From Acanthaster planci (Eukaryota; Echinodermata; Asteroidea; Valvatida; Acanthasteridae): DNA of 64,000 nt. The stretch is taken from NCBI RefSeq assembly GCF_001949145.1, contig NW_019091390.1, forward strand, positions 600,398 to 664,397. Direction: 5' to 3'. Below are positions 1 through 12,000 of this stretch, in pieces. The position numbers and the translations under genes are program-made. The stretch's first letter is position 1. Every line of letters starts with the position of its first letter. The notes beneath the pieces were generated by a model, which saw nothing but the letters and a program-made list of their open reading frames with translations, was not told the DNA's origin and made no database searches.

Positions 1-80
1 ATATGGAGAAATAGTTGAGCTGTTTTCATACGTCAGAAAAGCAGTTCAGTGAGAACAGGAAGGAAACGATCCCGACATAC

Positions 81-3000
81 CTTGGTGAGGGGGGATCCAG
101 TTAACAGGGTTAAGGTACAGCTTGCCCAGGTGCACCGCCTCCCAGAACTGGCGTCGGGCCTTGATCTCCTGCCCCTGGAACCACTGGCTGAAGTTGCCCT
201 CCTTGAAGAGCAGGACGGGCTCGTTCAGCATCAGCTCGTACATGCTGTGCTTGCTGCCGTCCCACAGGGTGATCTCACCCAGGGTGTGCTTGGAGCGCTC
301 TCGCACCTCGTCCATCAGCTCCCGCAGCTGTTGCGGCACCTGCATTTGGTGGACGCAAATGTGACTTTATTTAAGTCAATGGGTCGGGCAACTATCCGGT
401 TTACTTTTGTGTCTAATCTGGCACATAAGTTCTGGTTCTGGCCTTGAGTCCGGAAGTAAATGACAGAAGAGCCAAAACGAATTTTGTTTAAGCTTGTTAA
501 CAAATCATGAAATCAGGCTTTTGCCTTGATAAAATTGCTAAACCCACTTTGTGGGGAAAAAGCATTCCCTCACCTACAATGGAAAGAGACTGTGCAGAAG
601 AATTTTATACGCAATCCCAGACATCCGCAATCCTTCAATGTTTTATTTCAGCTTTGTTTCTTTATGCTCTGAACAGAGTTTCTCACTGTTCATAAGAAAT
701 CATCGGACCGACCAGCTCGCTTCTCATTACTAATGAAACGTGCCGTGAAAAATAAGCACACCGATAATAAAATTTTCAGTTATTTTAAGAGACAAGTGAA
801 AAGTGAACAGGTAACTGATTGCAGAAGTAATGGTCAAGATGCAGGCCTGACCTGCAACTGGCGCAAGGACTCGGGCAATTCCAGCAGGCTGTGGACCTCG
901 ATCGGGAGGTAGACGCGGACCAGGATGTCGCCGTCGTCCGGGTCAAAGGTCACCACCTCGTAGATGGGGGTCTTCAGGTACTCCAGCAACTCCAGCTTCA
1001 GGCCCTCCAGGGACTGGGTAATGCGATTCCGGATTCGGGTCAGGGCCATCTCCGCGTCTAAGTCGGGGGCTGTCAACTGTGAACGGGACCAAGACAAACT
1101 CTTGAGCATTCGGTGCCGAAGGGTTACAAGGATTGGGACTTTTTCACAATGGTACTTACAGAAACCCCAAAACAGCCTCAACAAATACAGCTCCCTTGGC
1201 CATTCCTCCACTGAGCTCCATACAAAGCCTTAAGCCGAGCCACTGGTTGAACCCTAAGCTGCCCATCAAATGGGTCCACAGGGGTTGCCTCAAAAGGAAG
1301 CTCATCTTGAACCTTACAATAAGTCTCAGTCTTAACCACAAACAGAGCCTTGAGCCGAGCCTTTAAGTGGGTCTTACACAGAGCGTCAAGCTGAGATTCA
1401 CTCCAAACATCTAACTAACCCTTGAGCTGTGCCTCAAGAGGAGCGCTGCCTCGAGCGCAGTATCTGCGGGAACTTCAGAGACAACCTCCATTTAAGCCTT
1501 GAACTCAACTTCAAACTGAGCCTCAAGGTGGGCCTCCAACGGAGCTCCTGCTTGGTCTGGGGCTAATGCCAGACCTGGGATTGCATCATCGACACACGCA
1601 CATCTCTCAGCCTACCTCTGCTCTCAGTGATGACAAAGCGTCGATCAACTCCAGCATCTCCTCCGACTCCCTGATCTCCTCGAACTTGGCCTGCGCCTCA
1701 GCCACCCACTGCTCCACGGGGAACTGCTCCTTCAGTGCCTCCCACTGCTCCATCCCGTCCAGGTACAGGTTGGACTGCTTGAACTCCTCGTCAATCTCAG
1801 CGAGGATGGCTTCAAATTCCGCTGCAATGGCAGAAAGTGAGCCACGTTTTAAGGGCAACGAGACCAACGATGGGCTGTCAGTACTCTTCTCACCCCAATA
1901 GATGGACTTTTGCAGCATGTAAGAATTGGCAGCCAATGGCGCGAGTGTACACCCATGGGCTAACATGGCTCTTTGACCAATAAGGTGTCACAACTAGCCA
2001 AGAGGCAAAGCAAAAACAGGACTCAGCACTTATTTAACATTCAGTCTGTACTTCTAGTCTTGTACACAGCACTGCTTACCATAAACATGGTTTCCATATG
2101 CATTCAAGTTTGCGTCATACCAGATGTTCACAATGAATGAAAAACCATAAATTTACCAAGTACTACATACAGAAAATTGACTGTGAAGTTAACGATGGCC
2201 CCTTCGAGGCAAAAAACTTTACCAACGCCATAGCAAGTTATGTTTTGGTGTCCAAGAGATTCTCTCTCCTAACAACATAAGTGTTCTCACCCATTGTGTC
2301 ATGAAAGAGCTTTTCGATGTCTTGCCAGACCTTGAGCTGGGTCATGCGTACCCATCGGGCGTACAGGACGTCCCCGGTTGCTTCAACAATCACCTCCCTG
2401 CCGGGAACGTTGACTGACGTCTGGATGATGGCACCGTCGGGGCTGTAAAAACCAACGTCCTCTTGGCCCTTCAAGAAACAAGACAATTAAGCCGTTAAAT
2501 CCTTGCTCGTGCTCAGATCTACCTCAGAGGCTACCTCAGCTCCTGACTGAAATATTCAGGAACTTGTGGCTGGTTAGCAGCTTCCATGAGGCTTAAACAT
2601 TCATGCTCTTGTGTAAAGGCCTTTCCAGACGTAGCCTCAGTCTCCAATTGTCAACCTACCCCGATCACGTATTGCGGTGGATTGTTACGCTCCGGCTCTG
2701 GTTCTGCCACTGGGAACAAGTCATTGAAAGGCCTCATGTGAGGGAGGAGAAGTTCCACTTGGACCTGGTGCTGCCTGGACAGGGTGTCAAACAGCTCCTT
2801 CAGTTCCTCCAGGACGGGCTTGACGTGCTTGTTGTAGAAGGCCTTCACACGAGCTTTGGTGGTCTGAAACACGAGAGGCAGCCGCAGGTGGGATTTTAAA
2901 GAAATTGAATGTCCTTATCGTGTTCTGTTGTTCAATTGGTACCCTCTTTATGCTACATGTACCTTCTAAAGCTAATCAGCACCAGTGCTCAATTTACGGA

Positions 3001-6000
3001 ATCTGATGAGACCGTCACTTTANNNNNNNNNNNNNNNNNNNNNNNNNNNNNNNNNNNNNNNNNNNNNNNNNNNNNNNNNNNNNNNNNNNNNNNNNNNNNN
3101 NNNNNNNNNNNNNNNNNNNNNNNNNNNNNNNNNNNNNNNNNNNNNNNNNNNNNNNNNNNNNNNNNNNNNNNNNNNNNNNNNNNNNNNNNNNNNNNNNNNN
3201 NNNNNNNNNNNNNNNNNNNNNNNNNNNNNNNNNNNNNNNNNNNNNNNNNNNNNNNNNNNNNNNNNNNNNNNNNNNNNNNNNNNNNNNNNNNNNNNNNNNN
3301 NNNNNNNNNNNNNNNNNNNNNNNNNNNNNNNNNNNNNNNNNNNNNNNNNNNNNNNNNNNNNNNNNNNNNNNNNNNNNNNNNNNNNNNNNNNNNNNNNNNN
3401 NNNNNNNNNNNNNNNNNNNNNNNNNNNNNNNNNNNNNNNNNNNNNNNNNNNNNNNNNNNNNNNNNNNNNNNNNNNNNNNNNNNNNNNNNNNNNNNNNNNN
3501 NNNNNNNNNNNNNNNNNNNNNNNNNNNNNNNNNNNNNNNNNNNNNNNNNNNNNNNNNNNNNNNNNNNNNNNNNNNNNNNNNNNNNNNNNNNNNNNNNNNN
3601 NNNNNNNNNNNNNNNNNNNNNNNNNNNNNNNNNNNNNNNNNNNNNNNNNNNNNNNNNNNNNNNNNNNNNNNNNNNNNNNNNNNNNNNNNNNNNNNNNNNN
3701 NNNNNNNNNNNNNNNNNNNNNNNNNNNNNNNNNNNNNNNNNNNNNNNNNNNNNNNNNNNNNNNNNNNNNNNNNNNNNNNNNNNNNNNNNTCTGTGCCTGA
3801 TGGCGAAAGTCAGCATCGTTAACCCAAGAATCTGATGAGACCATCACTTAATCTGTGCCTGATGGTGAAAGTCTGTATAGATAACCCAAGATAACATATT
3901 ACATAGGAACTAATTTGACTAACTTATATTGGTTCTTTACATTGATGTTGTAACATTAGGAATTGGTCTTCTTGGGTCTTGGGATGGATTTGCAGGATCT
4001 TGGGGGGTCTTGATACAACAACATTCCATTCCACGCTAAGCAAATAAAAAAGTGCTTGGCAAATGAGGGAACTGTGAGTTACGTTTGTGTAGCCGGCGGC
4101 GGTCTTCTCAACCTCCATGGCCCAGTTCCTGTACTTCACTCTCATTTCCTCCAGCTTGGCCTCCATCGCCAGACGGTGTGGTTCCCAGTCTTCCTTCAAC
4201 TGGTTCCAGTAGCTTGTGGATCTCGTCTGCAGTTTGGAAGAGAAGAGCAAAGGCAACTCAATTTCTGCCACGCTACTGGGAAGGGAGACACAACTTTTTA
4301 GTCAAAAAGGGGACAACGAAGACAGAAATTTCTTTGTTTTCATCAGAAGTGATGAATGGAAAAGAAAATCGTTAAGATTTTTGGACAGACTCGGCTCTTT
4401 CTCGGAATGCAGCTCGGTAGCATATATTTTACATGTAACAAATATTCACATTACATATACAGCCATGTGTCGTGAGAAAACCTTTTTCCCAACTGTGAAG
4501 TATATGAGAGATGTACATGCATACTTCGGTCATCTTTTTTGCTCCTGGTATTTTTGTTTCCTTGTTTTTTTAACCCCTTCGCCCCGGTAATTCCTTTGAC
4601 CGCGACTGCTGGGCTGTGGTATGCCCTGAATGGAGGGCTTTGTCCAGCAGCAGGCCCCATTGAACCAGCAGCTGCATGGTGAATAGACTGTATGTGTGGT
4701 AGGCACCACTCCTCACACAAAGCCGCTCACACAAAGCCGCGGCTCTTGCCGTCTCCCGGAGCAAAGGGGTTCAGAGGGCAACAACCCCCACCCCTGCTGT
4801 CCCTCTTGCTATCGCACTGTACCTGAAGGTCCTCCATCATGTCTTCCACTTGCTCTTTCTTGGCCTCGAGCTTGGCCAGGAATCGCTCCTTCATGTCCTC
4901 CAGGGTGGTCTTGATGTCGGCGTTGCTCTCCAAGAAATCCTGGTAGGAGGCCTGGACGAGTTCCCGCATGCTCCCTTGGCTGGCTGCCATGTTCTTGCGG
5001 CGTTGCTCCATCTGTCTGATGAAGCTGTCGTAGACGTTCGCGTAAGTGTCCTAATATACAGTTTAATGAAAATTATTCTCTTATACAAGCCAAATCAGTT
5101 GAAGTATTTTCACAAGATCCCTACCACTGATTATTAAAGTGACCTAATTTGATAAATAACCTACATGTAATACACCATACTACAGTAATATTTAATGAAA
5201 TAAAAGCACAAAATTTAACTTAACATTTTTGAAACAGGGAAATTAAAAGACCTTTACGAGCTCTGAATCAAATCCACTGCAGATCCACTAGCAAGTTGAG
5301 CCATGCTTGAATGTACTGGCTGTGGCAAGGAGTAACACAAGTCTGACAGCAGCCACGTCCACATGGCTTCCACAGACTTACATGCTATCTCACCCACAGC
5401 AATACATTTTGTACTTGGGCTGAGGCCGCCCATGGCCCTCTCCGATTCACCACGGTACGATACGGCTGCTTCACAATAGTGCGCCACCAAGACTTTGCAA
5501 CGTGTTGGCCAATCACAATGCACGGAATTCGTCGACCCATTGCGCGTTTGGAAAAGGTCGACAACTTTTGCGCGTTCTGATTGGCCAATGCGTTGCAAAC
5601 TCTTGGTGGCGCACTATTGTGAATCGCCTGTATTAAATTCATTAGCCATCACATCATTTCACTCTGGGTTTTGTTTTTGTTCCCCTTTTTTTCCGTTTTG
5701 TCATTCCTGGGGTACTGGTTTGTGGTACTCACTCGGCAGAAATCCACCCACTCGGGTCTCCACTGCAGGTGGCTTTGGAGGATCTTGGGGGTTTCCAGTG
5801 CCAGGAGGAGACTGGCATCCACGTGGTACTCGCCCTTCATCTCGGAGTCCAGCCGGGCCTGGAGGGCCGTATCGTTGACAAAGCCGGCCCAGAAGCGGAT
5901 GAAATCATTGGGAATGTCTGGGAGAAGCAGGGGGGGTGGAATGGGAAAGCACATAAACCAGCTTGAAATGGAGAGGAAATCGGGAGGCTTGTCCGGAAAA

Positions 6001-9000
6001 GGAGGCCGCACATAAGCAGGTGAGGAAAATGCGCTAATCATCAGAAATTGTCCGGGAGAACAAGGACACAAGGGGCCAGCTGCTGTACGTATCAACCAGC
6101 TTAAAAAGACATGAAATGTGACCAGGTCCCACAAAATGAGCCCTGAGGCCATTTTTTCCCCTGTGATTTGCTCATATCAATCGGAAAGAGCAAACAGAAC
6201 TTCTTCTTTTGATGCATTATTAAGCCGGTCTAAACTGGACACTAGGTGGGTTAAAAATGTTGAGGGTTTCTACTGTTCAGGCTTTCATTGTGCAAGACTT
6301 CATCAAGGCCTTATAACACAGGAATGCAACTTTGTAATTGATACGACCTCGTTAGGTTTTGTACGGTGCTCCTCATTTAGAATGGCATTGTTGAGAGGCC
6401 AAAAGTGAGGAAATTAGCAAAGCCAAGAGATAGTTGGATCCTTTGCGGACATCCTAGCAAAGCTGTCCGGAAAACCTTGGGACTGTCTGGAATACCTCAA
6501 GGCTGTCTGGAAAGCCTCAGGAATAAGAAAATATGCAGAATGCTAAGCAAATTTTAGCTTTGCTTAGCAGAGCACAGCTCTGTGACAATTAGCACCTTTT
6601 CTTAGCATCTCACCTCCTTGGGGATGCGATTTTTTTTCTCTCTTTTCCTGACTGACCTGGGTTGTAGTTGACTCTGTAAGAGATTTCCTTCAGCAGGCTG
6701 TTGAACTCAAACATGGAGTTCATGATGCGGGTCCTATCGTATGTGTTGGTCATGGTCAGGCGGTAGATCTGGTAGTCTTCAGAGCGGCTCTCAAAATGAC
6801 CAGTAAACACCATGTCATCCCAGGGTGAGTTGATCTGTAAAGGACAGAGAGAAGCCAGGTAGGACCATTTTTAATCAGATTCACATGCCTGCAAGTCATG
6901 GGCATTGCCAAGATTTGGGTTTTTTTTGGGGGGGGGGGCAAACCACTTATCTGTTAAAATAGACATGAACTATTAACAGCTGAGAGGAACCAATATCAAA
7001 GTATTTCAAGAAAATGGCTGGTTTTAATCCCCTTTCAACTTTTTTCTCCCATTTTTTCACATGCCTCCTCCTTCCCTGGTGTAATTTTCAAGGTTTTTAA
7101 TTTTTGCGACGCTCACGTCAAGCAGCAACGAAGTAAAATAACGTCAGTAGCAAGTTCAATCAATTGACCACAAGCTGGTGGAAGCGAGCAGGTGTCACGC
7201 TGACTGAACTAGTCCTGCGACCCACCCAGATTGAGATCGGAAGAGGAAACCCGGCCAGGAGTGACATTTCTTGCCCTGAGCCTTCTTCGCCTGACATTTT
7301 TCAGGTCTGTGCAGCCAGTTCCTGGTGGCATTTGTGTTCTCATTATCACTTATAGCTACTGGTGACCCAACCATTCGTGAACGCAGCTCCTGAATCAGAG
7401 TTTAGTTGTGCGACTGGCAAACCTAGTCCGCTGTTTCCGACAGCGGACGTTCAACACTTACGAAGACGGTGTACTCCTTTTGTCTCTTGTCCCAATCCAA
7501 CTCGAAGGTGAAGGGCTGGGGTTCATTCTCGACAAGGATTTGGCCCTCAATGCCGACCGAGATGGTCTTCTTGTTGTCCAGGTAGGCACTGACAGAGGGA
7601 GGTAAGGAGCAGAAATAAAAAGGGGAAGTTAAAAAAACAAGAGAACGAGTCCCAACAAGACAATATTTAATAACAAAGATGAACGAAATGCTGCAAAAAT
7701 ATCAAATTTAAAAACCAGTCAGCTAGTAACAACAGAAAAGTAATGCTAGTTTGTAACTTTTCAGCCAAACTTCTGTCTTATAGAGTAACCTTTCCCCAGT
7801 GGGGCTATGAAATCGGCCTTAGAATATAAGCTTAGGAAGAGTTTATAGTTCCATTTTAGTAAATAGTTACTATCAATTATCTATTGAATGAATTTAAAAA
7901 TGCAAAACAAAATCCAGTCCTGAAATTGCAATGAGAGTCACTTTCAAGATCCTTGCAACATCCATGGGCAACATCCATGAGCGACGATTAATAGTTGGAC
8001 TAACACCATCTGAACGATGAATGGTTTGGACAGTCCAGTCAACCAAACGAGACAAAGCCCGGAGGAATGATCGTACCACTGGTTATCAATCGCCAATTTC
8101 ATTTATCATTACTAAGTAAACCGTTCACTTGAAAATAAATTGTACGAGATTTCCACAACCATGTGCGCTGAGGGAATTGCAGACAAACGGTGAAGCGGGA
8201 CTTATAGTGAGATTTTAGAAAATCGATGGACTAGGTTCCTTCGAGTGTACACTGAATTGGACATGCGCATTGTTAAAAAGCAACAGACTTCTGTCGCTCT
8301 ATTGTTAACAACCAAATCTGCCCAATACTGAAAGTCTGGGACCCCACCCTGACTTCCAGTCTCTTTACTCACAGTGTTGTGCTCATGTCCAGGCCACTGA
8401 CTAAGTGCTCCAAGGCCATGTTGAAATCGTACCCCACGCTGTCAGTGCTGGTTTGGTTCACCACTTGGATCATGGCATTCACTTCTCTCCGGTCATCCTC
8501 GCTGTATCTGATGGTCAGGTCCGAGCCGAAGATGATTTTCTCGTTCATCCAGTCGGTGGTCAAGCTGAGTCGAATATCCTGAATTTTTTTTGGGGGGGGG
8601 GTTGTTTTCAAAATGAGAAAAAAGTATCACTTTAGACGTAATTGTTTCCAGGTTGCTTCAGAGCAAGTTCTTTCAACTTAAAACTTTCAAACACCAAGCA
8701 TTCAAACACTGCATATTCCAACTGTTCAAAACAAGAGGACCCATGCATTTTCCCCAAGAAAAGGAGCCTCAAAAATATTTCCCTTTCCCTTGGAAAAGTT
8801 TTCAAAGGTACCAAATATATAGCTTCACCCCTCAGAAACGTGATACAAGATGACATAAAAAGAAACTGGCAACATGGTTGGCCCCCTCCCGCCTTCCCAA
8901 ATTTAGTTCTGGATCCGTCGTTTTCTTTACAATGCCTCTTAATGCATTAGTGTTGCTCTTGCATTGCACTTGCAACGCCAAAACCAGACTCTAACATTTT

Positions 9001-12000
9001 AGAACGTATTTCATGCTCATTTTACTTCCAACCCAACCCTTTTCCCTAAATTGTGATTTTGGTTCCACACTTTGTCAACAGCTTCAAAAAATGTATATCT
9101 ACAAGAACAGTATACTGGCTCTCGGGATGCTAAGTCGATCAAGTCTTTTGACTTTCATGCAAGATATTCAAATTTTATTCATATCCATTAATACTATTTC
9201 GTTATTGGTCCTAAATTCCATACTCTCCCAATTACGTATTTGTCTGTTCTTCGCATTCCCACGTTCTTACATCATGGTCCGGCCTGATAAAGTTCAAGAT
9301 AGCTCGATGTTTGTACCAATTGCCATTGACGCGCTCATAAGAGCCCGAGAGCATCATGAGTCTCGCGTCCTCGTCATTGAGTTCGATCTGTTACAAGGAA
9401 TGAGAAACCACAATGACCTCAGTGTTTGTGTAACATTAAAGAGCTGAGCTTGAAGAGTTATTACAGAACGTAGGGCTGGTTCCAAATACTGTGTTAAATG
9501 ATCACGACACTTATCGCCACAGCAAGTCGGTAACTTCCATGAAGCATACCCAGTGATACTGTGTTAGAATGATCACGACACTTATCACCACAGCAAGTTG
9601 GTAACTTCCATGAAGCATACTCAGTGATACTGTGTTAAAATGATCACGACACTTATCACCACAGCAAGTTGGTAACTTCCATGAAGCATACCCAGTGAGA
9701 CAGACAGACAGACTGACAGACAGACAAACAAACAGACAGACGGCTGTGCACAACGTCAACTGCCATACTTATTTTTCTCTTTTTAAGTACTGCAAATTTT
9801 TTATGGAAACAGAACTTAACTGTCTTTTCTGTAACCTTTGGGGGAAACTCTTTCCATAAAACCTGACAGTCAGATTCAAACTGTCTTGTTTATGAAATTG
9901 TCTCCATGTTTACTCTTGTGTTGTAATCAAGTGCTTCAAAAGTATTTCTCAAATACTTCAAAAGTATTATATATTCTTATATTTAACTGTCACATTTTAA
10001 TTGCTAACAGGGTAAATATTTATACAGGAATATCTTAGACACATTCTATGGAGTCAATTACTTTGAGGACTACGATACCAAAGGAAGACCTTTGATAACT
10101 CCTGGATCAAGTTTGGGTTCTCGATTAGGCACTGCCTTTCTCATGGACTTACTTCAAAGGAGCTCCTGACGGTGGTATCCGTGTTGTTCCTCAGCACCAG
10201 GTTCATCTCTCTGGGGAGCGGGGGCAGGTCCATGGGCTGGACCACCTGGATCTCCATCAGGTCCTTCTGGATGGTCAGCCGCAGGGAGGCTGCCTCCGCG
10301 TCGGTCAGCTGACCCCAGCGGAGCTCTCCCTTGCGCATGACCGACACGTCCAGCATGTCATCCCAGTCCCAGCGGAGGCCCAGGTTGAGGAGGGCGGGGT
10401 AGTCCGTCATCTGGGGGAAGCTCATCCGCAGGCGTGAATTTTTACGGGAGTGCGCCTCCGAGGGGGAAGTGTTTTCAAATGAATACACGATGTTGATCTG
10501 TCCATACAAGAAATTGGATTCAAATTTAACATTTTCAAAGTGGTGTACTCATTGGATGGATCAAGGACTAATACAGCCCGACCCCCAAAATCTGCACACG
10601 ACAGGCATAAACTTTATCTACGACAGCTACAGCTGTTGTCAGTGAATGCCTAAGTATTTGTATTTTGGAGATTTGGAGCTAGATCTGGAAAAACAAGATG
10701 AAGATTCTGCCTTAAGTTTATTGTTCATCTGTAAGAAATCTCCTCACACTTAGCAAACATGTCTTGATCTGCAAAGTTTTTGACTACTTGTTCTGCCATT
10801 TGTTTGAGTAGTTTTGAAGTAGAGACGACTTACCATTGGTTCCTCGGAGATTCTCAAGCCAGAGTTCAGGTTGTACTGATTGTCAGCGATGCCAAAGTGG
10901 GTAGTGAGCTCAAACTGTCTGTTGGGGAGGTAGGTGTTGTCAACCTGGAATGTCACATCATAGGTTTCCCGTTCGGTTTCCGATGATCCCATGGCCAGGG
11001 TGAACAGGATGTCCAGGTTATTGTCTTCCGAGGTGGAAATAATGACGTGGACATTCTCTGTGGCTGAGCCGTTAGTGTAGACAGCATTGACGGTCACAGG
11101 GTCGATGTCTTCAGATTTAAGGGTGATTGTCACGGTATGGATCTTAGTCATCCCGTCGACTCTCGAGTAAGTCACGTCGGCCTCGGCAATCGGATTCATC
11201 TGGTCAGCACGGTAAACCTTGACATTGGGGTGGAAGGAGTTGGCATCCTGATTGTGCACAGTATGGATTCGGAATTGGTGCTCAAAGAAATTGAAATTGG
11301 AGTCCACATCGAAGGCCTTCCGAGTGCTGTCTGAGTCATTCCTTACAGTGACATCCACTGCAAAGATGGACACCTCAGAAACCTGGATAGTGACAGACGT
11401 GCTGTAGGTGGCTCCTTGGACGTAGCTCAGGCTGCCCTCTGTCGTGATGGTGTTCTCGGGGGAGGTGAGGGTCAGTAGCAGCGTGTTGGAGTTCGTCTCA
11501 CCCTCTGTCTTGTTGGTATACTCCACCTGGAATTCAAACCTGTCCTGCTTAGCATTTATAACTCCAATCTCGACGGAGGACAGTCCCTGGACAACGCCCG
11601 AGCCCAAGTCAAACTTGGCCCGGTTGAAGATGCTGAGGCGGCGCTTAGGGGTCTCAAAGGTCGTGGTCAGCTCATTGTGGGTGACCAGCTCGTCACTCTT
11701 GTTCTGGTAGTGGACGGTCAGGACGAAGGGCCGCTCCTGATTGGGGAAGTACAGCAGACGGGTGTCAAAGTTGAAGTTGGTCGGGGCCAGGTCCAGGGTT
11801 CCATTCCACTGGACGTTCTTCATGATGGCCAGAGGGGTTTGGAGGAGGATTCGGACCTGGTGATGGTCAGTTCCAGCCAGCAGGCTGTTCTTCTTGTCCA
11901 TCTCTTCAGCAACAAAAATCTCCTTGTCGTAGCCAATTTTCAGCAAAAAAATAGGCACTTTACCTCTGCGAACGACAAGCTGATGGTTGTGGTTGCCATT

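Larger units (their letters stand above)
81..5050 (-). other. Apolipophorin exons 31-37: helical C-terminal part
   Basis: Exons: 4823-5050, 4083-4226, 2660-2863, 2291-2468, 1616-1821, 852-1076, 81-339 (residues 2492-2972). The sequence changes from strands to charged amphipathic helices (for example LEDMKERFLAKLEAKKEQ and EEFKQSNLYLDGMEQWEAL), as in the apolipophorin segment before the C-terminal von Willebrand D domain. The intron between exons 32 and 33 contains the assembly gap, so an extra phase-0 exon could be missing there. Exon 37 ends CAAG|GTATGT in phase 1 and the gene continues beyond position 1. Confidence 0.85.
5733..10497 (-). other. Apolipophorin exons 25-30: continuing beta-rich region
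   Basis: Exons: 10153-10497, 9271-9387, 8373-8578, 7462-7588, 6657-6834, 5733-5917 (residues 2106-2491). Several of these exons are too short to stand out as open frames. They were recognised from the splice sites, the reading phase and the coding-like third-position composition. The protein stays rich in alternating strands (for example YEVNVxx-type and FTFELDWDKRQKEYTVF). I see no named domain here. The order matches the amphipathic-beta belt of ApoB-type proteins. Confidence 0.83.

Noticed and set aside
2909-3847. Open frames of about 270-308 codons
   Set aside because: They consist almost entirely of N and only span the assembly gap.
5254-5642. Open frames of 85-127 codons on both strands
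   Set aside because: They overlap the foldback element at 5459-5632 and mirror each other. No splice or family support.
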